Assembly: GCF_018122735.1 (NCBI RefSeq)
Contig: NZ_JAGRRD010000001.1
Location: 3,329,190 to 3,393,189, forward strand
DNA: 64,000 bases
Reading direction: 5' to 3'
Source: Azoarcus sp. L1K30
GTDB lineage: Bacteria; Pseudomonadota; Gammaproteobacteria; Burkholderiales; Rhodocyclaceae
Below the pieces are notes generated by a model, which searched no databases, was not told where the DNA came from, and saw only the letters and a list, made by a program, of their open reading frames with translations. Both the position numbers and the translations under genes were made by a program. The number at the start of each line of letters is the position of its first letter. The stretch's first letter is position 1. Below are positions 46,374 through 60,282 of this stretch, piece after piece.

Positions 46374-47336
46374 TCAGAACGGCGGATCGCCTGCAGCCGA
46401 CTGCGTCACGACCGACGAGTGCGTTTCCGTAGTGGCTTCCTGCTTCAGTTCCCCACCCAGGGCCTCGACGACAGCCGGCAGCAACAGGCTCAGTTCGCCA
46501 GTCATCAAGGCGAACTCCGCATTGAAGAGTGCCTCTGCGTCTTCGGCCTGGCCGTCGATCTGGTCGCGCACCACATCGAGGAAATCGATGCGCTTGATCT
46601 CGAGTTTGTCGGTGAGCACGAAGCTCACCCGGTCGTCAAAGGTCAGGGCCAGACGCGTAGGCAGCTTGCCGGCTTCGAGATGGCCCTTGATTTCGTCGCC
46701 TTCCAGGGGGTGACGGACATAGCGCACGGCCGCCTTGTCTTCGGTGATCGAACGCAATTCGCAGTCCTGATCGATGCTGAAACCGGCCGGGGCCTCGTTA
46801 CCGGCCAGCCAGTCGGCCATCGCCGACACCGGCGAGCGCTCGGTACGCACCAGCGTCAGCGGGAAGCTGTCGAGGCTGTGGCGCAGTTCCTCGATGACGT
46901 CCTCGGCCCTGGCTTGACTCGGTGCATCTACTGCCAGCCAGCCGCCAACCGGGTCGATCCAGGCATGAAGACGACGGCGACGAGTGAAGGCGCGCGGCAT
47001 CAGTTCCTGCGTGACCTGCTCGCGCAAGTCCTTCATCTGTTTGCGTCCGAGCTTGAACCCCTGTTGCTCGGCCATCTCTGCGGCACGTTCTTCGGCTTCC
47101 TGCTTGACGACGGCAGAGGGCAGCAGGCGATGCTCGAACCCCAGCGCGATCAGCCACTGACCGCCGACTGCGTGCACCAGCACCTCGTTACCGAGCGGCG
47201 ACAGCCAGCCACGACTTTCCATGTCCTGGCTGCCGCAGGGGTGAAAAGGCTTCTTGGCCAGTTGCTCTTCGAGCTTGTCGACATTCATGTCCCACCCCAC
47301 GGGCAGGCGATACAACTGCAGGTTCTTGAACCACAT
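46374..47336 (-). CDS. rdgC: recombination-associated protein RdgC
   Basis: A 320-residue protein of the RdgC family, which forms a ring around double-stranded DNA and restrains RecA. The N-terminus MWFKNLQLYRLP, the segment PFHPCGSQDMESRGWLSPLG and the helix motif LRHSLDSFPLTLVRT are characteristic. Length is normal. It lies between two terminators and next to an AT-rich region with DnaA boxes. Confidence 0.94.
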   Translation of the reverse strand: MWFKNLQLYRLPVGWDMNVDKLEEQLAKKPFHPCGSQDMESRGWLSPLGNEVLVHAVGGQWLIALGFEHRLLPSAVVKQEAEERAAEMAEQQGFKLGRKQMKDLREQVTQELMPRAFTRRRRLHAWIDPVGGWLAVDAPSQARAEDVIEELRHSLDSFPLTLVRTERSPVSAMADWLAGNEAPAGFSIDQDCELRSITEDKAAVRYVRHPLEGDEIKGHLEAGKLPTRLALTFDDRVSFVLTDKLEIKRIDFLDVVRDQIDGQAEDAEALFNAEFALMTGELSLLLPAVVEALGGELKQEATTETHSSVVTQSAAGDPPF

Positions 47337-47358
47337 GATTTATTTCCCGATGTAAACG

Positions 47359-47390
47359 AAAAGGCGCCCGCCGCGCATGCAACGGGCGCC
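47359..47390 (-). terminator. rho-independent terminator for the DUF1857 gene
   Basis: On the minus strand GGCGCCCG and CGGGCGCC form a perfect 8-bp stem with a 12-base loop, followed by TTTT. It lies between the DUF1857 stop and the rdgC start and would separate the two transcripts. Confidence 0.75.
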
Positions 47391-47403
47391 GGACAAGAAA
47401 GAC

Positions 47404-47874
47404 TTACTGCAAACGACCCGATTCGGCGATCATGCGGATCACCTTCATGGTGTCGATGTCGGATTGATGATAGGCCGAACGAACGATATCGGCATATTTC
47501 GCCTCTTCGCTTCCGTTTGCCTCCGGCAGACTGGTGGAATACACGAAACGAAGAAACAGCAGGCCGGCTTCGGGCTCTTCGATACGGATCATGAGCTTGC
47601 CGCCGGCATGGTCGGCCGTTGCTTCGGATTCGAAGCTGATCCACTCGAGTTCGCGAAAGCACACCCTGTCGCGAATCTGGACCTGGCCGAAGTTGAGCTC
47701 ACGAATGAGTTCGTCCTCGTTGCGTTCGAGAATGGTGCAGCTTTCGAGGCCGGGCAGAAAGGGCCGAGAATCCTCCGCGCGGCACAGCAGGCCGAACCAG
47801 ACCTCCTCCCTGCTGAGGACCGTAAGAAGGGGATTGCCGGGATCGTTGACCTCGATCAGGTGTTCAAATTTCAA
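47404..47874 (-). CDS. DUF1857/AtaL-like SRPBCC protein
   Basis: A 156-residue protein of the START/SRPBCC fold: FEHLIEVNDPGNPLLTVLSREEVWFGLL, then ESCTILERNEDELIRELNFG and a C-terminal long helix. The family has a hydrophobic pocket and no fixed function. The best start is a TTG at 47874 with GGAGA about seven bases upstream, since the longer frame upstream has no family similarity and runs into the divergent rsuA start. It is divergent from rsuA. Confidence 0.78.
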   Translation of the reverse strand: MKFEHLIEVNDPGNPLLTVLSREEVWFGLLCRAEDSRPFLPGLESCTILERNEDELIRELNFGQVQIRDRVCFRELEWISFESEATADHAGGKLMIRIEEPEAGLLFLRFVYSTSLPEANGSEEAKYADIVRSAYHQSDIDTMKVIRMIAESGRLQ

Positions 47875-47992
47875 AGACAGTCTCCATGGCCGGTCACCCC
47901 TGCAGTTTACCCCGAGCGGGTGGTCGTCGCAGCCGGGGCCTGTCGGGGAGATCGGATGAAGCGCTGGCGCCATCCGCGATACCATGCCAGCC

Positions 47993-48718
47993 ATGCAAAT
48001 CGAACGACTTCTCCATTCCCAGGGTTTCGGCAGCCGCAAGGAATGCCGTGCCCTCATTCGTGCCGGCCATGTCAGTGTGGCCGGCGTTCCCTGTGAAGAC
48101 CCCTTTGCCGATTTCGAAGCCGGCAGCACCGACGGTGCGCCGGGGATCGAATTCAGTGTTGGCGATCAATCCTGGCGTTATCGTGCCGAAGCCTACCTGG
48201 TGCTGCACAAACCGGCGGGCTACGAATGTTCTCTGAAACCGACTTTCCATCCGTCGGTGTTCAAGCTGTTGCCGCCGCAGATGCTGTTGCGCGGTGTGCA
48301 ATGCATCGGCCGGCTCGATCAGGACACCACCGGCCTGCTGCTGTTCTCCGACAACGGCCAGTTCATCCATCACTGGAGTTCGGGCAAGAAGCGCACGCCG
48401 AAAGTCTATGAGGTCACGCTCAAGCACGAAGTCACGACCGAACTGATCGCAGCGCTGCTCGCCGGCGTGCAGATGCACGACGAACCTGCTCCGGTGGCGG
48501 CTACCGCCTGCGTCCAGACCGGCACGCATAACCTGCAGCTCACCCTGTGCGAGGGCAAGTACCACCAGGTCAAGCGCATGATCGGCGCAGCCAGCAATCG
48601 CGTGGAGGCCCTGCACCGAAGCCGGGTGGGCGGACTTGAACTGGATCCGCAACTGGCGCCCGGCCAATGGCGCTGGCTCGAAAAGGACGATCTCGATCGA
48701 CTCTACGATCACGCCTGA
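47993..48718 (+). CDS. rsuA: 16S rRNA pseudouridine synthase RsuA
   Basis: A 241-residue enzyme of the RsuA family that isomerises a uridine in 16S rRNA. An N-terminal S4 domain (LLHSQGFGSRKECRALIRAGHV) is followed by the catalytic domain with GRLDQDTTG, where Asp109 is the nucleophile, VLHKPAGYECS and CEGKYHQVKRMIGAASN. The Met at 47984 would add three residues. It is divergent from the DUF1857 gene across 118 bases. Confidence 0.88.
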   Translation: MQIERLLHSQGFGSRKECRALIRAGHVSVAGVPCEDPFADFEAGSTDGAPGIEFSVGDQSWRYRAEAYLVLHKPAGYECSLKPTFHPSVFKLLPPQMLLRGVQCIGRLDQDTTGLLLFSDNGQFIHHWSSGKKRTPKVYEVTLKHEVTTELIAALLAGVQMHDEPAPVAATACVQTGTHNLQLTLCEGKYHQVKRMIGAASNRVEALHRSRVGGLELDPQLAPGQWRWLEKDDLDRLYDHA

Positions 48719-48793
48719 CCGGCGTGTGAGGGATCCGAAATGGCAGCGTCAGACGGCTGCGATTTCGGATCCAAGGTTGACGGTTGTTTTGTT

Positions 48794-48829
48794 GTTTACT
48801 TCTTTAAATATAAAGATAAAGAAGTAAAC
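48794..48829. repeat. 13-bp perfect inverted repeat, AT-rich
   Basis: GTTTACTTCTTTA (48794-48806) and TAAAGAAGTAAAC (48817-48829) are exact inverses around a 10-base spacer. The spacer contains a further TAAAGA, so TCTTTA can pair with either of two copies and two alternative hairpins are possible. No T-run follows. A perfect DnaA box, TGTGGATAA, lies 15 bases beyond (48844-48852). The whole 48719-49014 gap is AT-rich and holds no gene. Confidence 0.8.
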
Positions 48830-49014
48830 ACTGCCCCGGAATCTGTGGATAACTCGCCTATCGCTTGTTGCAGCGCCGCATTCAAGGTCTGATAAACGAG
48901 TTGATAAACCCATGAATGTGTTGTGCATGAATTGTCCATGGTTTCTTCGACGATTGCCTTTTGTCCCCTTGTTCACAAGCTCTGCCGCCTTCATCCACCG
49001 ACTTGTTCACTTTC

Positions 49015-50184
49015 ATGACCGATAAGCCCGGCCTTTTCCGCCCTGACTACGAGATCTTTTGTCAAGTTGTGGATAACTTTGGGGATATCGGCGTGTGCTG
49101 GCGTCTTGCACGCTCGCTGGTCTCCGATCACGGTCTGTCGGTGAGGCTCTGGGTGGATGACTGGGCAGCGTTTTCACGCCTGTGTCCGTCGCTGTGCGCC
49201 GCAACAGACCAGGCGCAAATCGAGGGTGTCGACATCCGCCGCTGGGCCGAACCCTTCGCGGCGGTGGAACCGGCAAGGGTGGTCGTCGAAGCATTCGCCT
49301 GCACGCTGCCGCCGAACCATGTCGACGCCATGGCGGCCATGCAGACACCGCCGGTGTGGATCAATCTCGAGTACCTGTCGGCCGAGCCCTGGGTCGCGGG
49401 CTGCCATGGGCTGGCTTCGCCCCATCCGGTACTGCCACTGACCAAGTACTTCTTCTTTCCCGGCTTTGACGCGGGTTGTGGCGGTCTGCTGCGTGAGTCT
49501 GCCCTGCTCGCGCAGCGCGATCGATGGCGGCTCGACGTCGGGCGTGATCGATGGCTGGCTGAACGCGGTATTGCCGCGCCGGCAGCGGGCACGCGGGTGA
49601 TGTCGATGTTTGCCTATGAGCAGCCGCAACTGGGCGCGCTGCTCGCGCAGTGGGCTGCAGGAAGCACGCCGATCCTGTTGCTGGTGCCGGAAGGGCGGGT
49701 GCTGGGCGATGTTGCGCGCGCATTCGGCGAAGCGCTGCTCGAGGCCGGGGCCGAGCGCCGCATGGGCAATCTGTCGCTGGCCGTGCTGCCCTTCTCCGAT
49801 CAGCTCGGCTACGACCAGCTGCTGTGGGCTTGCGATCTCAATTTCGTCCGCGGCGAGGACTCCTTCGTCCGTGCGCAGTGGGCTGCCTCGCCCTTCGTGT
49901 GGCACATCTACGCGCAGGAAGACGATGCCCATGTCGGCAAACTTGATGCTTTTTTGCAACGCTACGGCAAGGGCCTCGACACCGGATCGATTGCCGCGCT
50001 GAAGGCCTTCTCACACGCCTGGAACGGGCGTGGATCGCTGGCCGAGGCATGGCCTGCGTTCGAAGCGGCCATGCCCGGGCTTGCTGCGCATGCGCGGAAA
50101 TGGACCGAAGAACAGGCGGCCATGACCGACCTTGCCAGCAATTTGACGCAATTCTGCAACCACATCCGCGCCGTCCGGGGGTAG
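49015..50184 (+). CDS. earP: EF-P arginine rhamnosyltransferase EarP
   Basis: A 389-residue GT-B glycosyltransferase that transfers rhamnose from dTDP-rhamnose to Arg32 of EF-P, relieving ribosome stalling at proline runs. The N-terminal motif CQVVDNFGDIGVCWRLAR holds the catalytic Asp region, NLEYLSAEPWV and the C-terminal GEDSFVRAQWAASPFVWHIY are family motifs for nucleotide-sugar binding. It lies 63 bases upstream of efp, its substrate gene. The start MTDKPGLF at 49015 is the family start. Confidence 0.94.
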   Translation: MTDKPGLFRPDYEIFCQVVDNFGDIGVCWRLARSLVSDHGLSVRLWVDDWAAFSRLCPSLCAATDQAQIEGVDIRRWAEPFAAVEPARVVVEAFACTLPPNHVDAMAAMQTPPVWINLEYLSAEPWVAGCHGLASPHPVLPLTKYFFFPGFDAGCGGLLRESALLAQRDRWRLDVGRDRWLAERGIAAPAAGTRVMSMFAYEQPQLGALLAQWAAGSTPILLLVPEGRVLGDVARAFGEALLEAGAERRMGNLSLAVLPFSDQLGYDQLLWACDLNFVRGEDSFVRAQWAASPFVWHIYAQEDDAHVGKLDAFLQRYGKGLDTGSIAALKAFSHAWNGRGSLAEAWPAFEAAMPGLAAHARKWTEEQAAMTDLASNLTQFCNHIRAVRG

Positions 50185-50247
50185 AATCGCGCGCTTTCGT
50201 ATCGGGTTTGCGGCTTCGGTCGCGCCGCATCAAGTTCAGGACACAGC

Positions 50248-50805
50248 ATGAAAACCGCACAGGAACTCCGCTCGGGCAACGTCATCATGGTCGGCAGCGA
50301 CCCGCTGGTGGTACAGAAATGCGAGTACAACAAGTCCGGCCGCAACGCTGCGGTCGTGAAGATGAAGCTCAAGAACCTGCTGACCGGCGCGCCGTCGGAG
50401 TCGGTTTACAAGGCTGACGACAAGTTCGAAGTGGTCCAGCTCGACCGCAAGGAAGTGACCTACTCCTACTTCGCCGACCCGATGTACGTGTTCATGGACG
50501 CCGACTACGAGCAGTACGAAGTCGAGGCCGAGAACATGACCGATGCGCTCAAATACCTCGAAGACGGCCTCGCCTGCGAAGTCGTGTTCTACAACGGCAA
50601 GGCGATCTCGGTCGAACTGCCCAATAGCGTGGTGCGCGAAGTCACCTACACCGAACCCGCCGTCAAGGGCGACACCTCGGGCAAGGTCATGAAGCCGGCC
50701 ACGATCGGCACCGGTTTCGAACTGCCGGTTCCGGCCTTCGTCGAAATCGGCGACAAAATCGAAATCGATACCCGCACCGACGAATACCGCGCTCGTGTGA
50801 AGTAA
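50248..50805 (+). CDS. efp: elongation factor P, Arg32 type
   Basis: A 185-residue translation factor that helps the ribosome join consecutive prolines. The tip loop reads [11 protein letters not shown] and places Arg at residue 32, the site modified by EarP; lysine-type EF-P would have Lys there. Three OB-like domains and the end [15 protein letters not shown] are intact. A strong terminator follows. Confidence 0.97.
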   Translation: MKTAQELRSGNVIMVGSDPLVVQKCEYNKSGRNAAVVKMKLKNLLTGAPSESVYKADDKFEVVQLDRKEVTYSYFADPMYVFMDADYEQYEVEAENMTDALKYLEDGLACEVVFYNGKAISVELPNSVVREVTYTEPAVKGDTSGKVMKPATIGTGFELPVPAFVEIGDKIEIDTRTDEYRARVK

Positions 50806-50823
50806 TCTGCAAGATCGACAACA

Positions 50824-50850
50824 GGGGCCCCGACGGGCCCCTTGCTTTTA
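50824..50850 (+). terminator. rho-independent terminator for earP-efp
   Basis: GGGGCCC (50824-50830), loop CGAC, GGGCCCC (50835-50841) and a T-rich tail TTGCTTTT. It begins 19 bases after the efp stop. Confidence 0.85.
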
Positions 50851-50931
50851 CGCTATACGGGAAGTATCTGACAGTATTTTTCTGTCGGACGGCGCAAACT
50901 TGATTTTGCCCAAAAGCAAGAGAACACAAAG

Positions 50932-51360
50932 ATGAAAACCGTGCTGGTCGCAATGACCACTGCAAGTGTGCTGCTTCTGTCCGGCTGCAGCGAGAAGACA
51001 CCGGCGGAAAAGGCTCAACAGTCGGCAAGCGAAGCGATGTCTGCAGCCAAGGAAGCAGTCCAGAAGGCAGGTGAGGCCGCTGTGAAAGCGGGCGAAGCCG
51101 GCAAGGCCGCGCTCGAAGCGGCCACCGATACGGCCGGTGAAAAGATCGACGAGGGAAGCGAGAAGGCGGAGGAGATGGCCCAATCCGCCGGGGAAAGCGC
51201 GATCGACGCCAAGGAAGCGGCCGAAAACGCCGCCCGCCGTATTGCCGATGCCACCCGTGAAGCCGCAATGAAGATCAAGGATGCGGGCAAGGACGTGGTG
51301 GACGCTGTGCGCAACAAGGGCGAAGACAAGCCGGAAGAAGTGACCCAGTCACCGAAGTAA
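50932..51360 (+). CDS. helical Ala/Lys/Glu-rich lipoprotein
   Basis: A 142-residue lipoprotein with lipobox LSGC (Cys19). The mature part is almost entirely Ala, Lys, Glu and Asp with amphipathic periodicity (AMSAAKEAVQKAGEAAVKAGE, AGEKIDEGSEKAEEMAQSAG), predicting one long amphipathic helix or coiled coil like apolipoprotein or LEA-type proteins. No family was recognised. It has its own region between the efp terminator and uvrA. Confidence 0.75.
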   Translation: MKTVLVAMTTASVLLLSGCSEKTPAEKAQQSASEAMSAAKEAVQKAGEAAVKAGEAGKAALEAATDTAGEKIDEGSEKAEEMAQSAGESAIDAKEAAENAARRIADATREAAMKIKDAGKDVVDAVRNKGEDKPEEVTQSPK

Positions 51361-51516
51361 TCCTGTTCGGAAGTGCGCTATTCCCGTTTGACCGCGTGAA
51401 TAGCTTGGGCACCAGAGCTGAAGTGCATGGATTGGTCGGGCGGATGGTTTTTCTTCCGTCGCGGTTACTGCTTCCCACCCTACAATAGGCACCTCCCTGC
51501 CTTCCTGTAGCGTCCC

Positions 51517-57126
<5,610 letters not shown>

Positions 57127-57174
57127 TGCGGTCAGTGCAGGCATGAAAAATACACCTGAAGTCTGGATGGATAT

Positions 57175-57873
57175 ATGAGCAAGAAGCAAGTGCGGGTGTG
57201 GGATCTGCCGTTGCGGGTCTTTCATTGGTCCCTGGTGTTGCTGACGCTGGCGGTGTTTGTCAGCGGCCTGATCGGGGGCAATCTGATCGTGTGGCATGGC
57301 CGTCTGGGTGTGGCCATTGCGGGACTGCTGGCGTTCCGGCTGGTGTGGGGCATCGTCGGGTCGACCTATGCGCGCTTCGCGCACTTCGTGCCGGGGCCGG
57401 GCCGTATCGCCGCCTATCTGCGCGGCCAGTGGCGCGATGCCGGCCACAACCCGCTGGGGGCGTTGTCGGCACTGGGATTGCTGGCAGTGATGATCTTCCA
57501 GGTGGCAAGTGGTCTGGTATCGAACGACGACATCGCGTTCGAAGGGCCGCTTTATGCGCTGGTGAGCAAGAGCACGAGCGACTGGATGAGCAGCCTGCAT
57601 CGCCTGAACATCTGGGTGATCGGCGGCCTGGTCGGCCTGCATGTGCTGGCGATCCTCTACTATGTTCACGTGAAGAAGGACGATCTGGTGAAGCCGATGA
57701 TCACCGGCGTCAAGGCGTTTTCAGAACCCGTGCCGCGGCCGGCACAAGGCGGCGGGCTGGTGTCTTTCGTGGTGGCGTTGTGCGTTTCTGTCGCCACGGT
57801 GTGGGTCGCGACCGGGGGGCTGCTGGATTCGCCCCCGCCTCCACCGCCGGCCCAGGCCGCACCGGCGTGGTAA
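57175..57873 (+). CDS. cytochrome b561-type membrane protein
   Basis: A 232-residue protein with four to five membrane helices and the prokaryotic b561/NiFe-hydrogenase b-type pattern: VWDLPLRVFHWSLV, VWHGRLGV, SSLHRLNIW and GLHVLAILYYVHVKKDD hold the likely haem histidines. It ends in a proline-rich tail (PPPPPPAQAAP). It lies 48 bases after uvrA and is convergent with cytochrome c', with a shared terminator between. It may pass electrons between quinone and a periplasmic cytochrome. Confidence 0.87.
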   Translation: MSKKQVRVWDLPLRVFHWSLVLLTLAVFVSGLIGGNLIVWHGRLGVAIAGLLAFRLVWGIVGSTYARFAHFVPGPGRIAAYLRGQWRDAGHNPLGALSALGLLAVMIFQVASGLVSNDDIAFEGPLYALVSKSTSDWMSSLHRLNIWVIGGLVGLHVLAILYYVHVKKDDLVKPMITGVKAFSEPVPRPAQGGGLVSFVVALCVSVATVWVATGGLLDSPPPPPPAQAAPAW

Positions 57874-57881
57874 GAAGAAAA

Positions 57882-57903
57882 GCCGCAGTCATGCGGCTTT
57901 TTT
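57882..57903. terminator. bidirectional terminator between cytochromes
   Basis: GCCGCA, loop GTCA, TGCGGC (57882-57897) with six T residues after it and AAAA before it, so it can stop transcription from both convergent genes. Confidence 0.8.
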
Positions 57904-57921
57904 GTGGGGTGCAGTTCGGGC

Positions 57922-58383
57922 TTACTCTTCGCGGAACTTGTCGTGACAGGCCTTGCAGGTCTTGCCGAGGTCGCCGAAGGCAGTCTTCACCGCAGCCGCA
58001 TCGCCGCTGGCGGCCACCTTGGCCAGGTTGTTGGCAGCACTGTTGAAGTCGCCGGCAAGCTTGCCGACTTCCTGCATGTTCTGGAACAGTTCCGGTTTGA
58101 CACGGGTTTTCTGGTTGCCCACAGCCTTGTCGGTGCCCGGGCCATAGAGCGCGCCCATGCCTGAATTGGCGATACCGGCGATGGCGTTGGCGGCGGCGGT
58201 GACCTGGGCCGCATCATACGTGCCTTCTAGATTGGTCTTGATCTTGCCCATATTCCAGCTCATGAAACCATAGCCGGCCTTGCGGAACTTGATCTGGTCC
58301 TCGGGCTTGACCTGGGCGGATGCCGCGCTGGCCAAAGACAGTGCGACAATGGCGAGTGCGATGCGGGCGACGGATTTCTTCAT
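57922..58383 (-). CDS. cytochrome c'
   Basis: A 153-residue periplasmic protein with a signal peptide (ends SAASAQ). The C-terminal haem motif CKACH (143-147) and the four-helix pattern (PEDQIKFRKAGYGFMSWNMGKIK, LFQNMQEVGKLAGDF, LGKTCKACHDKFREE) identify cytochrome c'. These proteins bind nitric oxide at a five-coordinate haem and protect denitrifiers from it. It is convergent with cytochrome b561 and divergent from the haem chemoreceptor. Confidence 0.93.
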   Translation of the reverse strand: MKKSVARIALAIVALSLASAASAQVKPEDQIKFRKAGYGFMSWNMGKIKTNLEGTYDAAQVTAAANAIAGIANSGMGALYGPGTDKAVGNQKTRVKPELFQNMQEVGKLAGDFNSAANNLAKVAASGDAAAVKTAFGDLGKTCKACHDKFREE

Positions 58384-58659
58384 TGTGTTTTCCTCTCGGA
58401 CGGATGATGAGTTGTCCCCGGTGTGGGGCCCGGTGCTGCGACATGCGGTAGCGGATATTGGTTCAATGGCCGGTTGGCCGTCTTCATCAGTACGCCATGA
58501 TATTCATAACGGATGACAATGCAAGACATGTGTGGATGCGTGTGTGTGGTATGCGGGGATTGCCCGCAAATTGGCCTAAAGCTTTAGGACGCAGTAGCCG
58601 ATGACGTTATGGACAACGAAATGGAACCCGTACTGCGGGTCAATAACAAGGAGAACATC

Positions 58660-60282
58660 ATGCGCCGATTAGCCGATACGCCGATTTGGGTACGTCTTAC
58701 CGGTGCGATCTGGCTGATGCTGGTGATCGCATGGGGCAGCATGATCGTGTGGGAGACCCGCGTGAATCGTGACACGGCGATCGCTCAGGCACGCGATTTT
58801 GCCAGTACAGTCAATGAAATGACCATGGCCGGCCTGACCGGCATGATGATTACCGGTACCGTGGCCCAGCGCGATGTGTTTCTCGACCAGATCAAGGAGC
58901 TGTCCTCCGTAAGCGACCTGAAGGTGATCCGCGGTGATGCGGTCAGCAAGGTCTACGGTCCGGGGACGGCCTCGGAGCAGATGCTGGACGACGTCGAAAA
59001 GAAGGTGATGGCCGGTGGACCCGCAGTCATCGAAGTGGTCTCGGATGCACAATACGGCGAACATCTGCGGGTGGTGATTCCGTCAGCCGCATCGAAGAAC
59101 TACCTGGGCAAGGACTGCACCCTGTGCCATCAGGTTGATGTCGGCACGACCCTGGGTGCGGTGAGCATGCGAATTTCGCTCGACAAGGTGAATGCCGCCG
59201 TGACCGAGTTTCGCAACACCAGCATTCTCTTCGCCTTTCTCGCATCCTTGCCGCTGGCGGCGTTCATCTTTCTCTTCATCCGTCGCTTCGTCACCCGTCC
59301 GCTGGCGCACATGACCGACAGCCTGGCCGAGATCGCACAGGGCGGCGGCGATCTGACACGGCGTCTGGATGCGCCGGGCCAGGACGAGATCGGGCGCACG
59401 GCCGAGACCTTCAATCGCATGCTCGTCACCATCGCCGATCTGGTGCGTCAGGTGGGGACGTCTGCCGAAGCGGTCACGGTGTCGGCACGAAACCTGGTGG
59501 GTGGTGCGTCGAAACTGGCCGAGGGTTCGCACCGGCAGAACAGCAGTTCGGTGGCTGCGGCCGAGTCCGTCGATGAACTCAATGCCAAGATTCTGCACAT
59601 TGCCGATAGCACCGAGGCGGTGCGCGAGCGTTCGCGCGACAGTCTGGCGCGCTCTCAGGAAGGGCAGCACAGCCTCGGGCAGTTGATCGGGGAAGTCGCC
59701 CAGGTCGAAGATGCCGTTCAGCATATGGCGAAGTCCGTCGGGGCCTTCGTCGAATCTACCCGGGCGATTACCGCGATGACCCAGGAAGTGCGCGAGATTG
59801 CCGAGCAGACCAACCTGCTGGCACTCAATGCGGCGATCGAAGCGGCCCGCGCCGGCGAGCAAGGCCGGGGTTTTGCAGTGGTGGCCGATGAAGTGCGCAA
59901 ACTGGCCGAGAAATCCGCGCGCTCGGCGGGCGAAATCGACACCATTACCCAAGAGATCACCCAGCAATCGGCTTCCGTACAGGATTCGATCGCGCGTGGC
60001 ATGACCCATCTGGAATCCAGCCGGCATGCGGCCGATGTGGTGTCGGGCGTGCTGGTGGCGGCGAATGCGTCTGTGAGCGATGTCGGTGAAGGTCTCGATC
60101 GCATCGCCGCTGCAACGGATGATCAGCGGCGCGCGAGCGAATCGGTGACGGGCAGCATCGATGCCATTGCCGATATGGCGCGCGACAACAACAAGGCTAT
60201 CGAACACACCCTGGGGGCCGCGCGTGAGATGGAGCAGCTGGCCTCCAGTCTGCAGGAGTCGGTGTCACGATTCAGGGTCTGA
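58660..60282 (+). CDS. methyl-accepting chemotaxis protein with periplasmic CXXCH haem motif
   Basis: A 540-residue chemoreceptor. TM1 is about residues 10-30, the periplasmic sensor about 31-185, TM2 about 188-210, HAMP about 210-265, and the cytosolic signalling part carries the hairpin [39 protein letters not shown] (given in pieces: [20 protein letters not shown]). The sensor contains CTLCH (Cys153, Cys156, His157), a c-type haem attachment motif, close to TM2. This predicts a haem-based sensor for redox state, oxygen or nitric oxide, as in the Geobacter haem-PAS receptors. AAGGAG lies seven bases before the ATG. It overlaps the convergent GGDEF gene by 18 bases. Confidence 0.87.
   Translation: MRRLADTPIWVRLTGAIWLMLVIAWGSMIVWETRVNRDTAIAQARDFASTVNEMTMAGLTGMMITGTVAQRDVFLDQIKELSSVSDLKVIRGDAVSKVYGPGTASEQMLDDVEKKVMAGGPAVIEVVSDAQYGEHLRVVIPSAASKNYLGKDCTLCHQVDVGTTLGAVSMRISLDKVNAAVTEFRNTSILFAFLASLPLAAFIFLFIRRFVTRPLAHMTDSLAEIAQGGGDLTRRLDAPGQDEIGRTAETFNRMLVTIADLVRQVGTSAEAVTVSARNLVGGASKLAEGSHRQNSSSVAAAESVDELNAKILHIADSTEAVRERSRDSLARSQEGQHSLGQLIGEVAQVEDAVQHMAKSVGAFVESTRAITAMTQEVREIAEQTNLLALNAAIEAARAGEQGRGFAVVADEVRKLAEKSARSAGEIDTITQEITQQSASVQDSIARGMTHLESSRHAADVVSGVLVAANASVSDVGEGLDRIAAATDDQRRASESVTGSIDAIADMARDNNKAIEHTLGAAREMEQLASSLQESVSRFRV

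Noticed and set aside
47478-47493. GAACGAACGATATCGG, similar to the TetR operator
   Set aside because: It lies deep inside the DUF1857 coding region, matches only partly and lacks the palindrome.
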